A stretch of DNA of 64,000 nucleotides from the NCBI RefSeq assembly GCF_014204795.1, contig NZ_JACHMB010000001.1, positions 4,650,001 through 4,714,000 on the forward strand, given 5' to 3'. The position numbers and the translations under genes are program-made. Source of the DNA: Nonomuraea jabiensis (GTDB lineage Bacteria; Actinomycetota; Actinomycetes; Streptosporangiales; Streptosporangiaceae). The notes beneath the pieces were generated by a model, which was not told the origin of the DNA, searched no databases, and worked only from the letters and a program-made list of their open reading frames with translations. Shown here piece by piece: positions 43,265 to 52,800 of the stretch (position 1 is the stretch's first letter; each line of letters begins with the position of its first letter).

Positions 43265-43927
43265 TCAGGACTGGGTGACGACGGGCGCCCCTTCGCTCGC
43301 CTGCACCAGCACGAACCCCTGCCCACTGAACGCCAGCTGCATGGCCTCCCCGCTGCCCCGCCCGATCAGCGCCCCCACCTTCACCGTCCGGTTGACGCCG
43401 ACGTGCAGCCCCGTGCTCCAGCACACGGCGGACTGGCCGTCGGCGTACGTGGGCATGCGGGCGGCATCGAGCAGCACCGGCGTGCCGTGCGTGGTCACCG
43501 CCACCCACCCGGTCCCGGTGACCGTCGTGTTGAACAGCCCGCCCGCCGCGATCCCGGCCCCCTGCACGCGCTGGATGTCCCAGGTGAGCTGCGGCTGGAA
43601 CGCCAGCAGGTTGCGCCCGTTCACGGTGATCCCCTCGTTCTCCAGGTAGAACAGGTGGATGTCGTCGGCGTTGTCGGCGAGGTAGAGCAGCCCTTCGCCG
43701 CGTACGCGCATGAGGGAGGCGCCCTCGCCCGTCACGGCCTTCTTGAACAGCTTGCCGAGCCCGCCACCCTCGTAGTCGAAGTCCATCTTCCCCTGGAAGG
43801 CGACCATGGAGCCCTGCTTGGCCAGAACCTCGTGCGGTAACTGCACGCGCAGCATCTTGCCGTTCTGGAGCGCGAAGCCGGGGGGCAGCTGCTGGGACTC
43901 GAGATTGCCGAAAATGGAGCTACGCAC
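43265..43927 (-). CDS. AIM24-family protein
   Basis: A 220-residue protein with the beta-rich AIM24/TerD-like fold: LQNGKMLRVQLPHEVLAKQG, KMDFDYEGGGLGKLFKKAVTG and GQGFVLVQASEGAPV. The GTG at 43927 has AGGAAGG upstream. Bacterial AIM24 proteins have no firm function. It is a single-gene unit. Confidence 0.85.
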   Translation of the reverse strand: MRSSIFGNLESQQLPPGFALQNGKMLRVQLPHEVLAKQGSMVAFQGKMDFDYEGGGLGKLFKKAVTGEGASLMRVRGEGLLYLADNADDIHLFYLENEGITVNGRNLLAFQPQLTWDIQRVQGAGIAAGGLFNTTVTGTGWVAVTTHGTPVLLDAARMPTYADGQSAVCWSTGLHVGVNRTVKVGALIGRGSGEAMQLAFSGQGFVLVQASEGAPVVTQS

Positions 43928-44002
43928 GGTTGGACCTTCCTAGGTTCAAGAGGGGACGCTACGGCCCACCGTACGCAAACTTTTCACAAAAGAAGCGACG
44001 GT

Positions 44003-44662
44003 CTAGAACTGCCCCCGGGCCTCCTCGACCCACCCCAGCACGGTTGCCGCTCCCTCGGCCTCGGCGATCTCCGCGGCCTCCTCCAGCACCGCCACCGCGT
44101 CCTCACGCCGCCCTTCCGCAGCAGCGATATAGGCCAGCCCCACCAGATTGGCCGCCACGCCGGTCATGAAGCCGATCTCCCTACGCAGCCGTACCGACTC
44201 CTCCAGCCGCTCGCGCGCCGCCGGCAGCCGTCCGGCCATGTGCTCGGCGATGCCCAGATGACGCAGGACGTACGAGAGCGTCAGCTTGTCACCGGTCCGC
44301 GTCGCCAGCTCATGGGCCCGCTCGAAAGCCGCCGCCGCGGGCGCCTCGTCCCCGCGGACGACCTGATGGAAGATCCCCACCCAGAGCAGCGCCTCACCCT
44401 CACCCCGGACATCCCCGACCGCCCGATAAAGCTCCGCCGCCCTCTCGAACAGCCCCAGCTCTTCGTCGCCCTGCCCGTCGCTCTGCCCATCGAGAAATCG
44501 GGCATGCAAGACCCGCCCCCGCGCCAACGCCAGATCAGCCTCCACGCCGTCCAGCTCGCGATCGGCGACCTCCAGCACGGCCACATCCCCGCCGAAAACG
44601 GCCCGGTCATAGAGCTCCCCGGCCCGCTCAAGCCGCCCGTCCACGCCCACCACTCCCATCAT
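44003..44662 (-). CDS. TPR-repeat protein
   Basis: A 219-residue helical protein with tetratricopeptide-like repeats: ELYRAVGDVRGEGEALLWVG, LATRTGDKLTLSYVLRHLGI and LRREIGFMTGVAANLVGLAY. It has no DNA-binding or enzyme domain. It may be the remainder of a larger regulator. It lies 33 bases past the receiver gene on the same strand. Confidence 0.7.
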   Translation of the reverse strand: MMGVVGVDGRLERAGELYDRAVFGGDVAVLEVADRELDGVEADLALARGRVLHARFLDGQSDGQGDEELGLFERAAELYRAVGDVRGEGEALLWVGIFHQVVRGDEAPAAAAFERAHELATRTGDKLTLSYVLRHLGIAEHMAGRLPAARERLEESVRLRREIGFMTGVAANLVGLAYIAAAEGRREDAVAVLEEAAEIAEAEGAATVLGWVEEARGQF

Positions 44663-44695
44663 CGGATCCGGGGGAGCGAGGGCCTCGGGCCGCCC

Positions 44696-45118
44696 CTAAC
44701 CCTTGCCGGCCGCCGTCGCCAGATCCCGTACGACCTGGATCAACTCGGCCGGATCGAACGGCTTGGTCAGATAAGCGTCGACCCCGATCCCCAACCCCCG
44801 CCGCTTATCATCGTCCTGCGCCCGCGCCGTGATCAACACCACCTTGATATGACTGGTGGCCTCCTCGGTCCGCAACCTCTGCGCCGTCGTCCACCCGTCC
44901 AGGCACGGCATCATCACGTCCAGCGTGATGACGTCCGGCATGACGTCGAGCACGCGATCAAGGCAGTCCTGCCCATCGGTGGCGGTCGCGACCTCGAACC
45001 CCTCCAGGTTCAGGTTGACCGCGATGAGCTGCCGGATGACCTCGTCATCGTCCACGACCAGTACTTTCCCAAGAACCTCGCCCACGGGCGCCAAGGTAAC
45101 CTGTAGCGGGGTCGTCAC
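44696..45118 (-). CDS. Stand-alone response-regulator receiver
   Basis: A 140-residue protein holding one receiver domain: KVLVVDDDEVIRQLIAVNL with the acidic pair, PDVITLDVMMPCLDGW with the phospho-acceptor Asp and VVLITARAQDD, then YLTKPFDPAEL with the conserved Lys. No output domain is attached. It may work as a phosphate carrier like CheY/PleD-type single receivers. No kinase is adjacent. Confidence 0.88.
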   Translation of the reverse strand: MTTPLQVTLAPVGEVLGKVLVVDDDEVIRQLIAVNLNLEGFEVATATDGQDCLDRVLDVMPDVITLDVMMPCLDGWTTAQRLRTEEATSHIKVVLITARAQDDDKRRGLGIGVDAYLTKPFDPAELIQVVRDLATAAGKG

Positions 45119-45201
45119 GGGTGGTTTTCGCTGGATGTGTTCAAGGACCTTTATCGTGTGCCGAGTGGTGCCGGGATGCTGATAGCCTTATCACTCGTCG
45201 A

Positions 45202-45273
45202 GCCCCCTTAGCTCAGGGGATAGAGCACCGGCCTCCGGAGCCGGGTGCGCAGGTTCGAATCCTGCAGGGGGCA
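45202..45273 (+). tRNA. tRNA-Arg (anticodon CCG)
   Basis: A 72-base cloverleaf. Acceptor GCCCCCT pairs with AGGGGGC, the anticodon stem CCGGC/GCCGG has the loop CTCCGGA with anticodon CCG, and the T-arm is GCAGG-TTCGAAT-CCTGC. CCA is not encoded. The 3' half is copied at 56112-56155, which marks it as the target of the island that follows. Confidence 0.95.
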
Positions 45274-45335
45274 CTCGAGATCTCCATCGAAAGATGGCAA
45301 GGACCTGCGGAAACGCAGGTCCTTCTGCGTTCCGG
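45233..45335 (+). repeat. Left att-like direct repeat (tRNA-Arg 3' half and terminator)
   Basis: 103 bases, from the anticodon loop through the terminator, match 56112-56214 with about 98 identities. Weak similarity goes on to about 45385. This is the normal mark of an element integrated into a tRNA 3' end. The left copy keeps the whole tRNA, so it stays functional. Confidence 0.82.
45299..45324. terminator. Terminator of tRNA-Arg
   Basis: AAGGACCTGCG and its perfect complement flank the loop GAAA, followed by TCTG. A second identical hairpin is at 56178-56203. Confidence 0.85.
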
Positions 45336-45743
45336 GGCGTGCCGCCCGCTGCCACCGGTGGCGAGCATGTGCCCAAGATCACGTATCGGAGGCGTGCCGA
45401 TCTTGAGCGATTCCCAGAGCGGCTACCGCCGCTGAGGCGCTGAAGGCGCTTATCTCCGAAGATCTCGCCCTCGCATGATCCGGCGCCGGTACGTTCGTTC
45501 GGCTAGGACGCGCGTCAGGCTCGATCATGGTGACGGTCCAACGTACTTACTGCTCAGGGCCGACATCGTGGTGCCGGCCGATCGGTTCCCGCTGGTCTAC
45601 AGCGGCAAGATGGGACGCGCCTCCGGCCCGGACAGCCATCGGTCGAGGAACATGCGTAACCTCGACTCGCCCAACATCCCTGTCTGGAAGCGGCGCACGG
45701 CATGTCATTCGTGTCGTCCGGTAGCTGGGCGCCTCGGCGGGGC
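45336..45743. other. Intergenic region at the left edge of the island
   Basis: No convincing gene. A 115-residue open frame on the plus strand (45475-45822) has no family look and overlaps the WXG gene, so it is not called. The first 50 bases show weak similarity to the sequence after 56214. Confidence 0.5.
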
Positions 45744-46046
45744 TCAGGCGATGCCGTACTTCCGCCTGATCGCAGCGGCCTCGTCCTCGGATACCTCGCT
45801 CGGCGTGCGGCTCAACGTCTGACGCAGCTCGTCCATGATTGCTTGCCCGGAGGTGCGGGCTCGGGTGCTGTACTGGGTGAGCTGGGCGTCGAACTGCTTG
45901 GCGGTCGGCCCGGTCCAGACCTTGCCGGTGTGAAACATCCGGCAGGGCCGGTCGACGTCGGCGCCGACCTGCTCGATCATCGGGCCGATTGTGCGAATGG
46001 CCTGCTGGAGTGCCTCGTGCAGCGGATTGCGGACCATCGCGGCCAT
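45744..46046 (-). CDS. WXG100-like small protein
   Basis: A 100-residue helical protein with VWTGPTAKQFDAQLTQYSTR, where WTG is the WXG turn of ESX/type VII substrates. It is the last gene of a four-gene minus-strand operon (48686 to 45744), 5 bases after the lipoprotein gene. A role as type VII secreted or structural helper is likely from context. No secretion ATPase is in the window. Confidence 0.65.
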   Translation of the reverse strand: MAAMVRNPLHEALQQAIRTIGPMIEQVGADVDRPCRMFHTGKVWTGPTAKQFDAQLTQYSTRARTSGQAIMDELRQTLSRTPSEVSEDEAAAIRRKYGIA

Positions 46047-46051
46047 TCGGC

Positions 46052-46624
46052 TCAGCCCTTCGTCTTCTTCGGGGATGAAGTCACGTTGAGGATCAGCTTT
46101 GGCGCGACCAGCTTCATCAGGGCCACCACGTCGGCTGTGTTATCCCGTCCTTTGACGCCCCGCACCAGCTCGACGATCAGGAGGTCGTCCCCGCGCACGA
46201 GTGTCGCCGCGGCCTGGGTGTTGCCGGCGCTGCCGTCCTGACCGTAATAACCGATGGCGCCGGGAACGATCTCCGGTAGACGCCGAGCCCCCTGGCTGAT
46301 CTGGAACTCGGCCTCTTTCTGAGACCCGCCGGGGGACAAGGTTATGTCCAGAACCTTCAGCTTGTTGCCGTTCGGTTGGTAGACGAAACACCCTCCGGAA
46401 CCCAAGCCATCGTTCGCCGACATGTTGAAACGTCCCTTGACGATGGGATCATGCACGCCGGTCATCAACCGCACGGCGTCAAGCGGAACATAATCACAGA
46501 TGTACGGTGGAGCTGCAACCGACGGGAGCAACGCTTTATTTACCGGGGCTTCTTCCGGTTGGCATGCGGTTAGCAGGGCAAGTGCGCTCAGCGCTGCGGC
46601 ACACCATGCGAGACGTGATCTCAT
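46052..46624 (-). CDS. DUF3558-like lipoprotein
   Basis: A 190-residue lipoprotein with signal MRSRLAWCAAALSALALLTA and the lipobox LLTACQ. The mature part (YICDYVPLDAVRLMTG and GGCFVYQPNGNKLKVLD) is like DUF3558 proteins found beside type VII genes in actinomycetes. ATG 46624 overlaps the stop of the preceding gene (ATGA), giving coupling. Confidence 0.7.
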   Translation of the reverse strand: MRSRLAWCAAALSALALLTACQPEEAPVNKALLPSVAAPPYICDYVPLDAVRLMTGVHDPIVKGRFNMSANDGLGSGGCFVYQPNGNKLKVLDITLSPGGSQKEAEFQISQGARRLPEIVPGAIGYYGQDGSAGNTQAAATLVRGDDLLIVELVRGVKGRDNTADVVALMKLVAPKLILNVTSSPKKTKG

Positions 46625-48132
46625 GACGGCTTGTACTCCGAGAACCCTCTTTCGAACCCCGCGTCCAAATCGCCGGCGATCTTCTCCCACGGATCCCCGG
46701 CGAGGCCGTCGTAGAGCCATCTTTGATAGGCCTGGAGCCGCGGGTGGATGTCACCCTGGTACGGAGCCATCTCATGCAGCGTCATCAACGAGTTCCCGTC
46801 GTCTTTCAAGAAGTTGTTGGATGACTTCCGAGGGTCTTCTCCCTTGCCCAGCCCTTCCAAGGAACTCCACGGATGTGTGGCGCTGGCAGACCCTGCCTTG
46901 CCGAACAGCTCGTGCTTGAGCATGGCGTCGACGGCCATTTGATCGAGCAGGAACTTCGCCTTCTCCTTCGCCGTGTTGGCGTCGTACGTCGCCTTGTTCA
47001 TATTCTTTTCGGTCGTGACGGAGCCTTCGATCATGCTGTTCCACGAGCCCACCACTCCGGCTGTTATCGCCCAAGGGGCTGCCTGCGGAATCGCGAGCCC
47101 AGTGCTGACCACCGCCATGAATATCTGCATGTTCCGCTCCTGCGCCTCGTCCAATTCCTTGCCTTTCTGGATGGCGGCGAGCCCGCTTGCGTCGGTGATC
47201 AGCCCGAAGCCTGCTCCGGCTTCTTGCGCGTTGGCTTTCAGCGCTTTGCCGCCCGTGCCGTCTGCGGCCTGTGCGGCGCCGTAGTCCAGCAGTTTTCTCG
47301 ACCAGGTGGTCTCGGCCGCCAGAACCGTGGCCAGGGCTTTTGGATCCTGCTTGAACGCGTCTTCCATGACCTTGCGCAGATCCTCTCTGCTGAACTGCGC
47401 GCCCCAGATCTGACCCTCTTTCGGCTGATAGACGCGGTCGGGTCCGTAGATTTTCGAATCACTGACATCGGCCATCTTGGCGGCGCGGTTGACGTCGTTG
47501 ATGTAGGCGGCGAGGATGCGGGCCGTGGTGCCGGTGGTCGCGAAGGAAGGTCCTTCGGTGCCTGCCAGGACTCGCTGAGCCTCCCAGTGGATGAAGTCCC
47601 AGGCGATCGCGGCCGAGGTGAAGCCCGGCGATGGTTCCTGTGGTGAGCCGTCGCGGTCTCGGTAGGTCAGCGTCGCCGCCTCCAGCGCCTTCCCGAATGC
47701 CGCCCCGTCGTCGTACATGGGGCGTTCGGTCACATAGCGCTTCAGCACGCTGGGGTCGCCGGCGAAGAAATCCTGGGCCGCTTTCGGGTGGGTGGCCAGC
47801 GCCTTCATCACGCCGATCATCGGATCCTGCGGGATTCCTCCCGAGAGGTTGTCCTGCGCCGCCTTCCGGTCCAGAGCCTCCAGCGTCTTGGCCGTTGCCA
47901 CCAGGAAGTCCCGGTTGAACGTGCCGTACGGGAGCAGCGTTGCGAGCGCGTGCTGATCCACCGGCACCCTGAGGTTCGTGAGCAGCTCTTTCCGCCATGA
48001 CGTGCTCAGTCGCGAGCTGGCCGCGCCGAGCGCTTTACCCAGTGCCGCCTGCACACGCTGCTTCCTGGCGTCCTTCTGGTACACGAGCGCCGCCATGAGA
48101 TGACGAAACCGCTCGGTCCCTAGCGCATACAT
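46621..48132 (-). CDS. DUF6571-like large helical protein
   Basis: A 503-residue helical protein: PYGTFNRDFLVATAKTLEAL, DDGAAFGKALEAATLTYRDR, AGTEGPSFATTGTTARILAA and VVSTGLAIPQAAPWAITAGV (possible hydrophobic helix). It resembles DUF6571-type proteins of actinomycete WXG/ESX-like loci. Its ATG overlaps the stop of the 48132 gene by one base (TGATG). The function is unknown; a type VII-associated structural or effector role is inferred. Confidence 0.7.
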   Translation of the reverse strand: MYALGTERFRHLMAALVYQKDARKQRVQAALGKALGAASSRLSTSWRKELLTNLRVPVDQHALATLLPYGTFNRDFLVATAKTLEALDRKAAQDNLSGGIPQDPMIGVMKALATHPKAAQDFFAGDPSVLKRYVTERPMYDDGAAFGKALEAATLTYRDRDGSPQEPSPGFTSAAIAWDFIHWEAQRVLAGTEGPSFATTGTTARILAAYINDVNRAAKMADVSDSKIYGPDRVYQPKEGQIWGAQFSREDLRKVMEDAFKQDPKALATVLAAETTWSRKLLDYGAAQAADGTGGKALKANAQEAGAGFGLITDASGLAAIQKGKELDEAQERNMQIFMAVVSTGLAIPQAAPWAITAGVVGSWNSMIEGSVTTEKNMNKATYDANTAKEKAKFLLDQMAVDAMLKHELFGKAGSASATHPWSSLEGLGKGEDPRKSSNNFLKDDGNSLMTLHEMAPYQGDIHPRLQAYQRWLYDGLAGDPWEKIAGDLDAGFERGFSEYKPS

Positions 48133-48686
48133 CAGCGACGTGGCGAAATCTGCGTCACCCGCCGCTTCTCCAACTGGGCGACGGTTTTCTCGTCCACCTC
48201 GCTGGATGGGTCAAGCTCGCTCAACTTGGCCGCGGCCGCGTACACGTCGGCATCGCCAGAGGCGCCGTTGTACAGGACCTCGTCGAAGGGGCTCATTCCG
48301 CCAGGTGCCGCTGGGCCCCATTCTGTGCTCACGGCCTGGATCGTGTCGTTGCGGCGGCGTAATTCCGGACGGGTGGCACCGATCCAGTTGCCCAGTTCCC
48401 GCATTGCGGTCAACCGCGAGGTGTCCAAGTTGAGGTCCTGTAACGTGCGGCGGATCAGCGGTTCGTTCCTGCCGAGCGTGGCCTCCGCCCGCCCCAGGTC
48501 GCGTTCGAACTCGCCCATCAGCTTCGGGTCGATCCCCGAATATCCCCAGTCGGGCGGCTGCGCGACCACCGGCGGAGTCAAAGAGGGAGGCGCCGGGGTT
48601 GTGTCGGCGCGGGCCGGAGGATCTCCCGGAGGATGTACCCGCGGCTGTTCGGGAGACTGCTGGGGAACCGGCGAAGGCGTCGTCAT
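48132..48686 (-). CDS. N-terminal partner of the DUF6571-like protein
   Basis: A 184-residue protein with a Pro-rich first 45 residues and a helical remainder (LMGEFERDLGRAEATLGRNE, LTAMRELGNWIGATRPELRR, TEWGPAAPGGMSPFDEVLYN). It looks like the first part of a DUF6571 protein split from the next gene. ATG 48686 is chosen; an upstream in-frame start at 48728 adds a short Cys-rich run that is unlikely. It heads the four-gene operon. Confidence 0.6.
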   Translation of the reverse strand: MTTPSPVPQQSPEQPRVHPPGDPPARADTTPAPPSLTPPVVAQPPDWGYSGIDPKLMGEFERDLGRAEATLGRNEPLIRRTLQDLNLDTSRLTAMRELGNWIGATRPELRRRNDTIQAVSTEWGPAAPGGMSPFDEVLYNGASGDADVYAAAAKLSELDPSSEVDEKTVAQLEKRRVTQISPRR

Positions 48687-49092
48687 GGCGGGTCTCCGGC
48701 ATGCTCGACAACAGTCGGATCCTCCCACAACCCAAGACCCCTGGCGAAGGGCGCATAACGTAACAGCATGCTCATCCCCGGCTCCTGGAAACGCCCAGAC
48801 AGCGGGATGTACGCAGAAGGCGCCCTACGGGTTCACCCTTGCCGACAATAGAGACGCCACCCACATGGGTCTGCCGGTCCAGGCTGAGGGCGTGCCGGCC
48901 GCTCGATGCGGCGCCGCCGAATAGTCGGAATAGTGTCCCTCTGGCCCTCCTCGGACAGTTCGAGCTACCGTAACGATCGCGCCTCGCCGAATGGAGGCCT
49001 CGCACTGGCGCTCCCAGAGGGCGGTTGGCGAGTTGACGTCCTTTCGTCGTTGGGGTTGGGTAAGTGGAGCTGGTCCGAGACTCGCTTTCGGG
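48687..49092. other. Upstream region of the WXG-like operon
   Basis: About 400 bases with no supportable gene. It must hold the operon promoter on the minus strand, but I cannot name a convincing -35/-10 pair. Confidence 0.4.
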
Positions 49093-49262
49093 CTACGGGC
49101 GCGGCTGAGTGAACAATCCCGGCTCGGTCTCAACGAGGACGCCGCGACTGACCAGGCGTTTGACCGTGGAATGGATGTACTCGATGTTCTTCGACGCGAT
49201 GGGCAGGTCCAGAGCTTCGCACGGGTCGCGGACGCCAGCTGCCAATCCGGTCTTCTCGCCGC
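49093..49262 (-). pseudogene. Fragment of a small HTH-like protein
   Basis: The minus frame reads NIEYIHSTVKRLVSRGVLVE followed by TEPGLFTQPRP and a TAG at 49093. This resembles the end of a winged-helix protein often found near IS elements in streptomycetes. No start codon or N-terminus is present, so it is a remnant. Confidence 0.4.
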
Positions 49263-49314
49263 CGCTTTATTTTTGTCATTATTGACGGCCGAGCATTAGT
49301 TTAGTGGAAATGGA

Positions 49315-49797
49315 ATGACTGACCTCATAGAGCGTATCGAGGATACGATCAAAGTCGATGCTTATCAATTCATGCTCATGGATAACGATGGTTCGGCAAA
49401 CAGGCCCGCGAGCGCGCTGGCCATAGAAGATCTCGGAGCGCAGCTGAAGAATCCAGATGTCTGGTTCGTCGCGACCGCCAACATAGCCATAGTCAAGAGC
49501 AATGTCGCAGACTGGCATGTTGCTGATGTGGCGCTCGAGCTATGGGACGGGCATCCGCCTGCCGATGACAAGGGCTGGATTAAAAGCGTCACTACTCAAA
49601 TGTACTGCAGTTCAGGTCGCATGCTACTTGTCCAGACTCTTGGTCGCCCGTCCCGAAAATCTTTGAATCTGCGTGCGGCGGATAGAACGTGGTCGGTTCG
49701 ATGCAGTCTGGGACCAGGGAAAGGTGAGCGTTATATCGAAGATGGCCCACCGCAAGGGCTGGAATCCTATCGGCTGCAGTTTTGGCCCTCACTCTAG
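49315..49797 (+). CDS. Unknown 160-residue protein, possible immunity protein
   Basis: A protein with a start MTDLIERIEDTIKVDAYQFM and later DVWFVATANIAIVKSNVADW, ending RLQFWPSL. The base composition is visibly AT-richer than the neighbours. It is convergent with the nuclease-tailed giant protein, with stops 84 bases apart and a shared terminator between. That position and composition match the toxin C-terminus, so it could be an immunity protein. Most immunity genes lie on the toxin strand, so this is only a suggestion. Confidence 0.6.
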   Translation: MTDLIERIEDTIKVDAYQFMLMDNDGSANRPASALAIEDLGAQLKNPDVWFVATANIAIVKSNVADWHVADVALELWDGHPPADDKGWIKSVTTQMYCSSGRMLLVQTLGRPSRKSLNLRAADRTWSVRCSLGPGKGERYIEDGPPQGLESYRLQFWPSL

Positions 49798-49822
49798 CAG
49801 AGCCGCTGGGGAGCCCTGAAGG

Positions 49823-49865
49823 GAGCCTGCCTGCCGGGTAGATCGAACTTCCGGCAGGCGGGCTC
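49823..49865. terminator. Bidirectional terminator between the toxin and its convergent neighbour
   Basis: GAGCCTGCCTGCCGG and CCGGCAGGCGGGCTC form a 15-base stem with one G-T type mismatch and a 13-base loop. It serves both convergent genes. Confidence 0.75.
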
Positions 49866-49881
49866 TACTCCTAGTTGGTTG

Positions 49882-52800
49882 CTAGTTAATGTTCACTAGC
49901 TTGTCGTCGGAGTTGTAGAGACGGATGAAGAAGTCGTCCTCGTCCAAGATTCGGTCCACCATGTAGAAGCGCCCGAGCCCTCCGGTATCCCAATTGGCTC
50001 CCCACGCCAGGTTTTCCTGAGCGGGGATCAGGTCCACCGTTACGTTTGCCATGTTCGGATACGTACAGCATTGGTCGTCGGGCGGTGTTTTCTGCCATAC
50101 CTCCCAGGAGCCTTCGTACGTGCTAGCGAAGGGGAACTCGTCGCACTGTACAACTGCGGGATTCCATGGCACGGGGTCGGCCCCACCCCATGAAGGGTAA
50201 TTCTTATAGCCGCATATCCGCTGCGATCGCCATCTGTTTCTGTCTATACGGTTCTCGTCCCAGTAGAGGCGATGGATTCCGTTGTTTTTACTGAAGCCTG
50301 GGAACTGCTTTGGTGTTCCTAGCGGTACGCGTGTCTGCGGCGGCCACATTCTCACATCCGTCGTGGTTGTCTCCGGGATTGTGGTGTTCGGAGCGAGGAA
50401 CGCCTTCGAGACATGAGCATAAGCGTTCGGGAACTGAGTCTGGCGAAGCTTAATAGATGGCACGAGATGAGCGAATATGCATCCCGATCTATACCATGTG
50501 ATGTATTCGGCAGAGTCGCATCGGATCACCTGCTGAGCCGTTTTATTATTGTATTGGACGCCAGCAACATGCGGCGCTGTGAGAGTCAACTGTGTCACAC
50601 AGGTGGCGATAACCTCCCTGTTGTTAGGGCCTGGGATCCAGCCTGTGTCGGGAGATTCGACCTTGAAGGTCACTTTTCGGCCCGCCCAGTATTCCACCGG
50701 CCCCGAGAACACGGCGGGATACTGCTCATTCACAACCTGCTTGCAGGCCGCGGGTGACGGGTCGGGTGTTATCTTCAGGCCAACCGTGAAGTTCTTATCC
50801 TTGAATGCAGTCCCTTCGACAGCGTCATTTACGCGTGGCATATAGACATCGAATTCTATTTCGCGGCTACCTTGGAACGTTCGACCGATGGTCACCAGCT
50901 CCGCTGCGGCGAGGTCTGTTGTCTCCCATTTCTTCTTGGCGTAGTCGTATACCTCAACAGCGAGCATCGGGATCTGCCGAGTGCACCAAGAGAAGTTGTT
51001 TTTGGTGTACCCTCGCGGGTTGATCGCCGGCTTGGTGCCACTCGCGGCCACATAGGCGCTGCGGACGGTATTAACACAGTCATTGTAATCAATACGATCG
51101 TACACGAAGTTGTTATTTGGCACCGCAGACAACTTGGTATTTTTTGTCGGCGAGGCCGCTTCTTGTGTACCCGTTGCACCATAAAGGGCTGCGATGTCGC
51201 TTGCATTCAGGGCCTTGGCATAGACCCAGACATCGTCGAGGGCGCCGCGCATGCTGGTGCCCAGTGTCATGGCGCTGTCGGTATTCCACGTGGGGAAACC
51301 GATCGACGCAGTTTTGATCGCAGTTCCGTTCAGGTACAGCGTTGCGGTCCTGCTTGTGGCGTCGTATACGCCGGCCAGGTGGAACCACTCGTCGGCAGGG
51401 GGTTCTACATCGGAGAACAACGTTTCGGTCGTTGCGTCCTGGGCATCCGCGCTTGTGAAAGCGAAGATCAGGCCTCGGTCCGGCGTATTGCCCAAGAGGA
51501 AGGGGGCCTGGTGGGCGCCCTTCTGTTCGACCACCCTATAAGTACCGTTCTTGTCGGCCCATCGCAGCCAGGCTGCGATGGTAAAGCTGCTATCCGTACG
51601 AATAACTGCCCCGGCGGTTCGAGCTAGCGGCTCCTCGCCGGACTGTGCGATCTTGATGGTGACGGATTGCCAGTCCGACCATTGAGAACTCGTGCTCCCG
51701 GCAACTGCGCGGGCGCGCCAGCGTACCTTCCACCCATCGGAGAGTTTGCCTGCCGGGATCGTCACACTGGCTTGAGCTCCGGAGACGAGCCCATCCACAG
51801 CTGCGGTCCAGATCTGCCCGCTTCCCTGCTCTGTAGCGGTAGGGTCGTGCTCGACCTCGTATTCAGCGCGGAGGTTGCCACCAGCGGTGTCGGTAACCTG
51901 AGCGAGAAATGCGGGCGTGAGGGTGGACGTCACGATCGTGCCGTCGATCAGCTGAGACGGGATAACTTGCAGGGCATGGACCTGCGGCTCAGGTTCCGGC
52001 GATGGCACGTTCACGGTAGCGAATTGCCATGCGGACCAAGCCGAGGTGGTTCCGGCGACGGCGTTGGCGGCACGGGCCCGCCAGCGGATCTTCCATCCGT
52101 TGGCAAGCTTGCCTGCGGGAACAGAGACCACAGCTTGTCCGCCTGAGGCCACAGCCGCAGAGGTCGCGGTCCATATCTGACCGGTGCCCTGTCCAGTCGC
52201 CGCGGGGTCGTGCTCAATTTCGAACTGGCCAGTCAAGTCGCCGTCTGCGGTGTCGGAGACGGTGGCGGCCAACTGTGGTGTGAGTGAGGTGGTCACGATC
52301 GTGCCGGACACGTCTTGTGCTGGTGTGATCATCGGCGCAGCGATCGCTGGCGCGGATGCGGGTCCGCTGGTTGTGATGGTTAGTGTGGGCGGCTGGTTAA
52401 AATCGGTGTCTTCCGAGGCTGTGAGGTAGCGCCAGTTGATCGCTGTGCTCTCGGTCGGCGACTGCACCACCAGACCGTGGTCGGCAGCTCCGGCAGCCCA
52501 GTCCTGGGCGATGCCAGTGACGTTCCACTCCAGAGGTTGGGCTCCGCCGGCGCAGGACATGTCGTAGCCGGCCTTGTTGATTGGCGCGTCCTCGGTGGTC
52601 GCGGTCGGCTTGTTCGACCAGTAGAGGTTGTTGACGTCCCAGGCGCCGGTTACCCGGCGGACCTGGAGGCCGTCACTGACCGACGCCCCGCAGGCTGAGC
52701 TGACGATGTTGTACAGCGACAGCTTTGCGTCGGTTACCGTCTGACCTTGCAGACTTCCAGTGGGGAAGCGCAGGTATGCGCGCATCTTCTGCCCCGTTTG

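Noticed and set aside
45475..45822. 115-residue plus-strand open frame after tRNA-Arg
   Set aside because: It has no family resemblance and overlaps the WXG-like gene on the other strand; it is probably chance coding in high-GC DNA.
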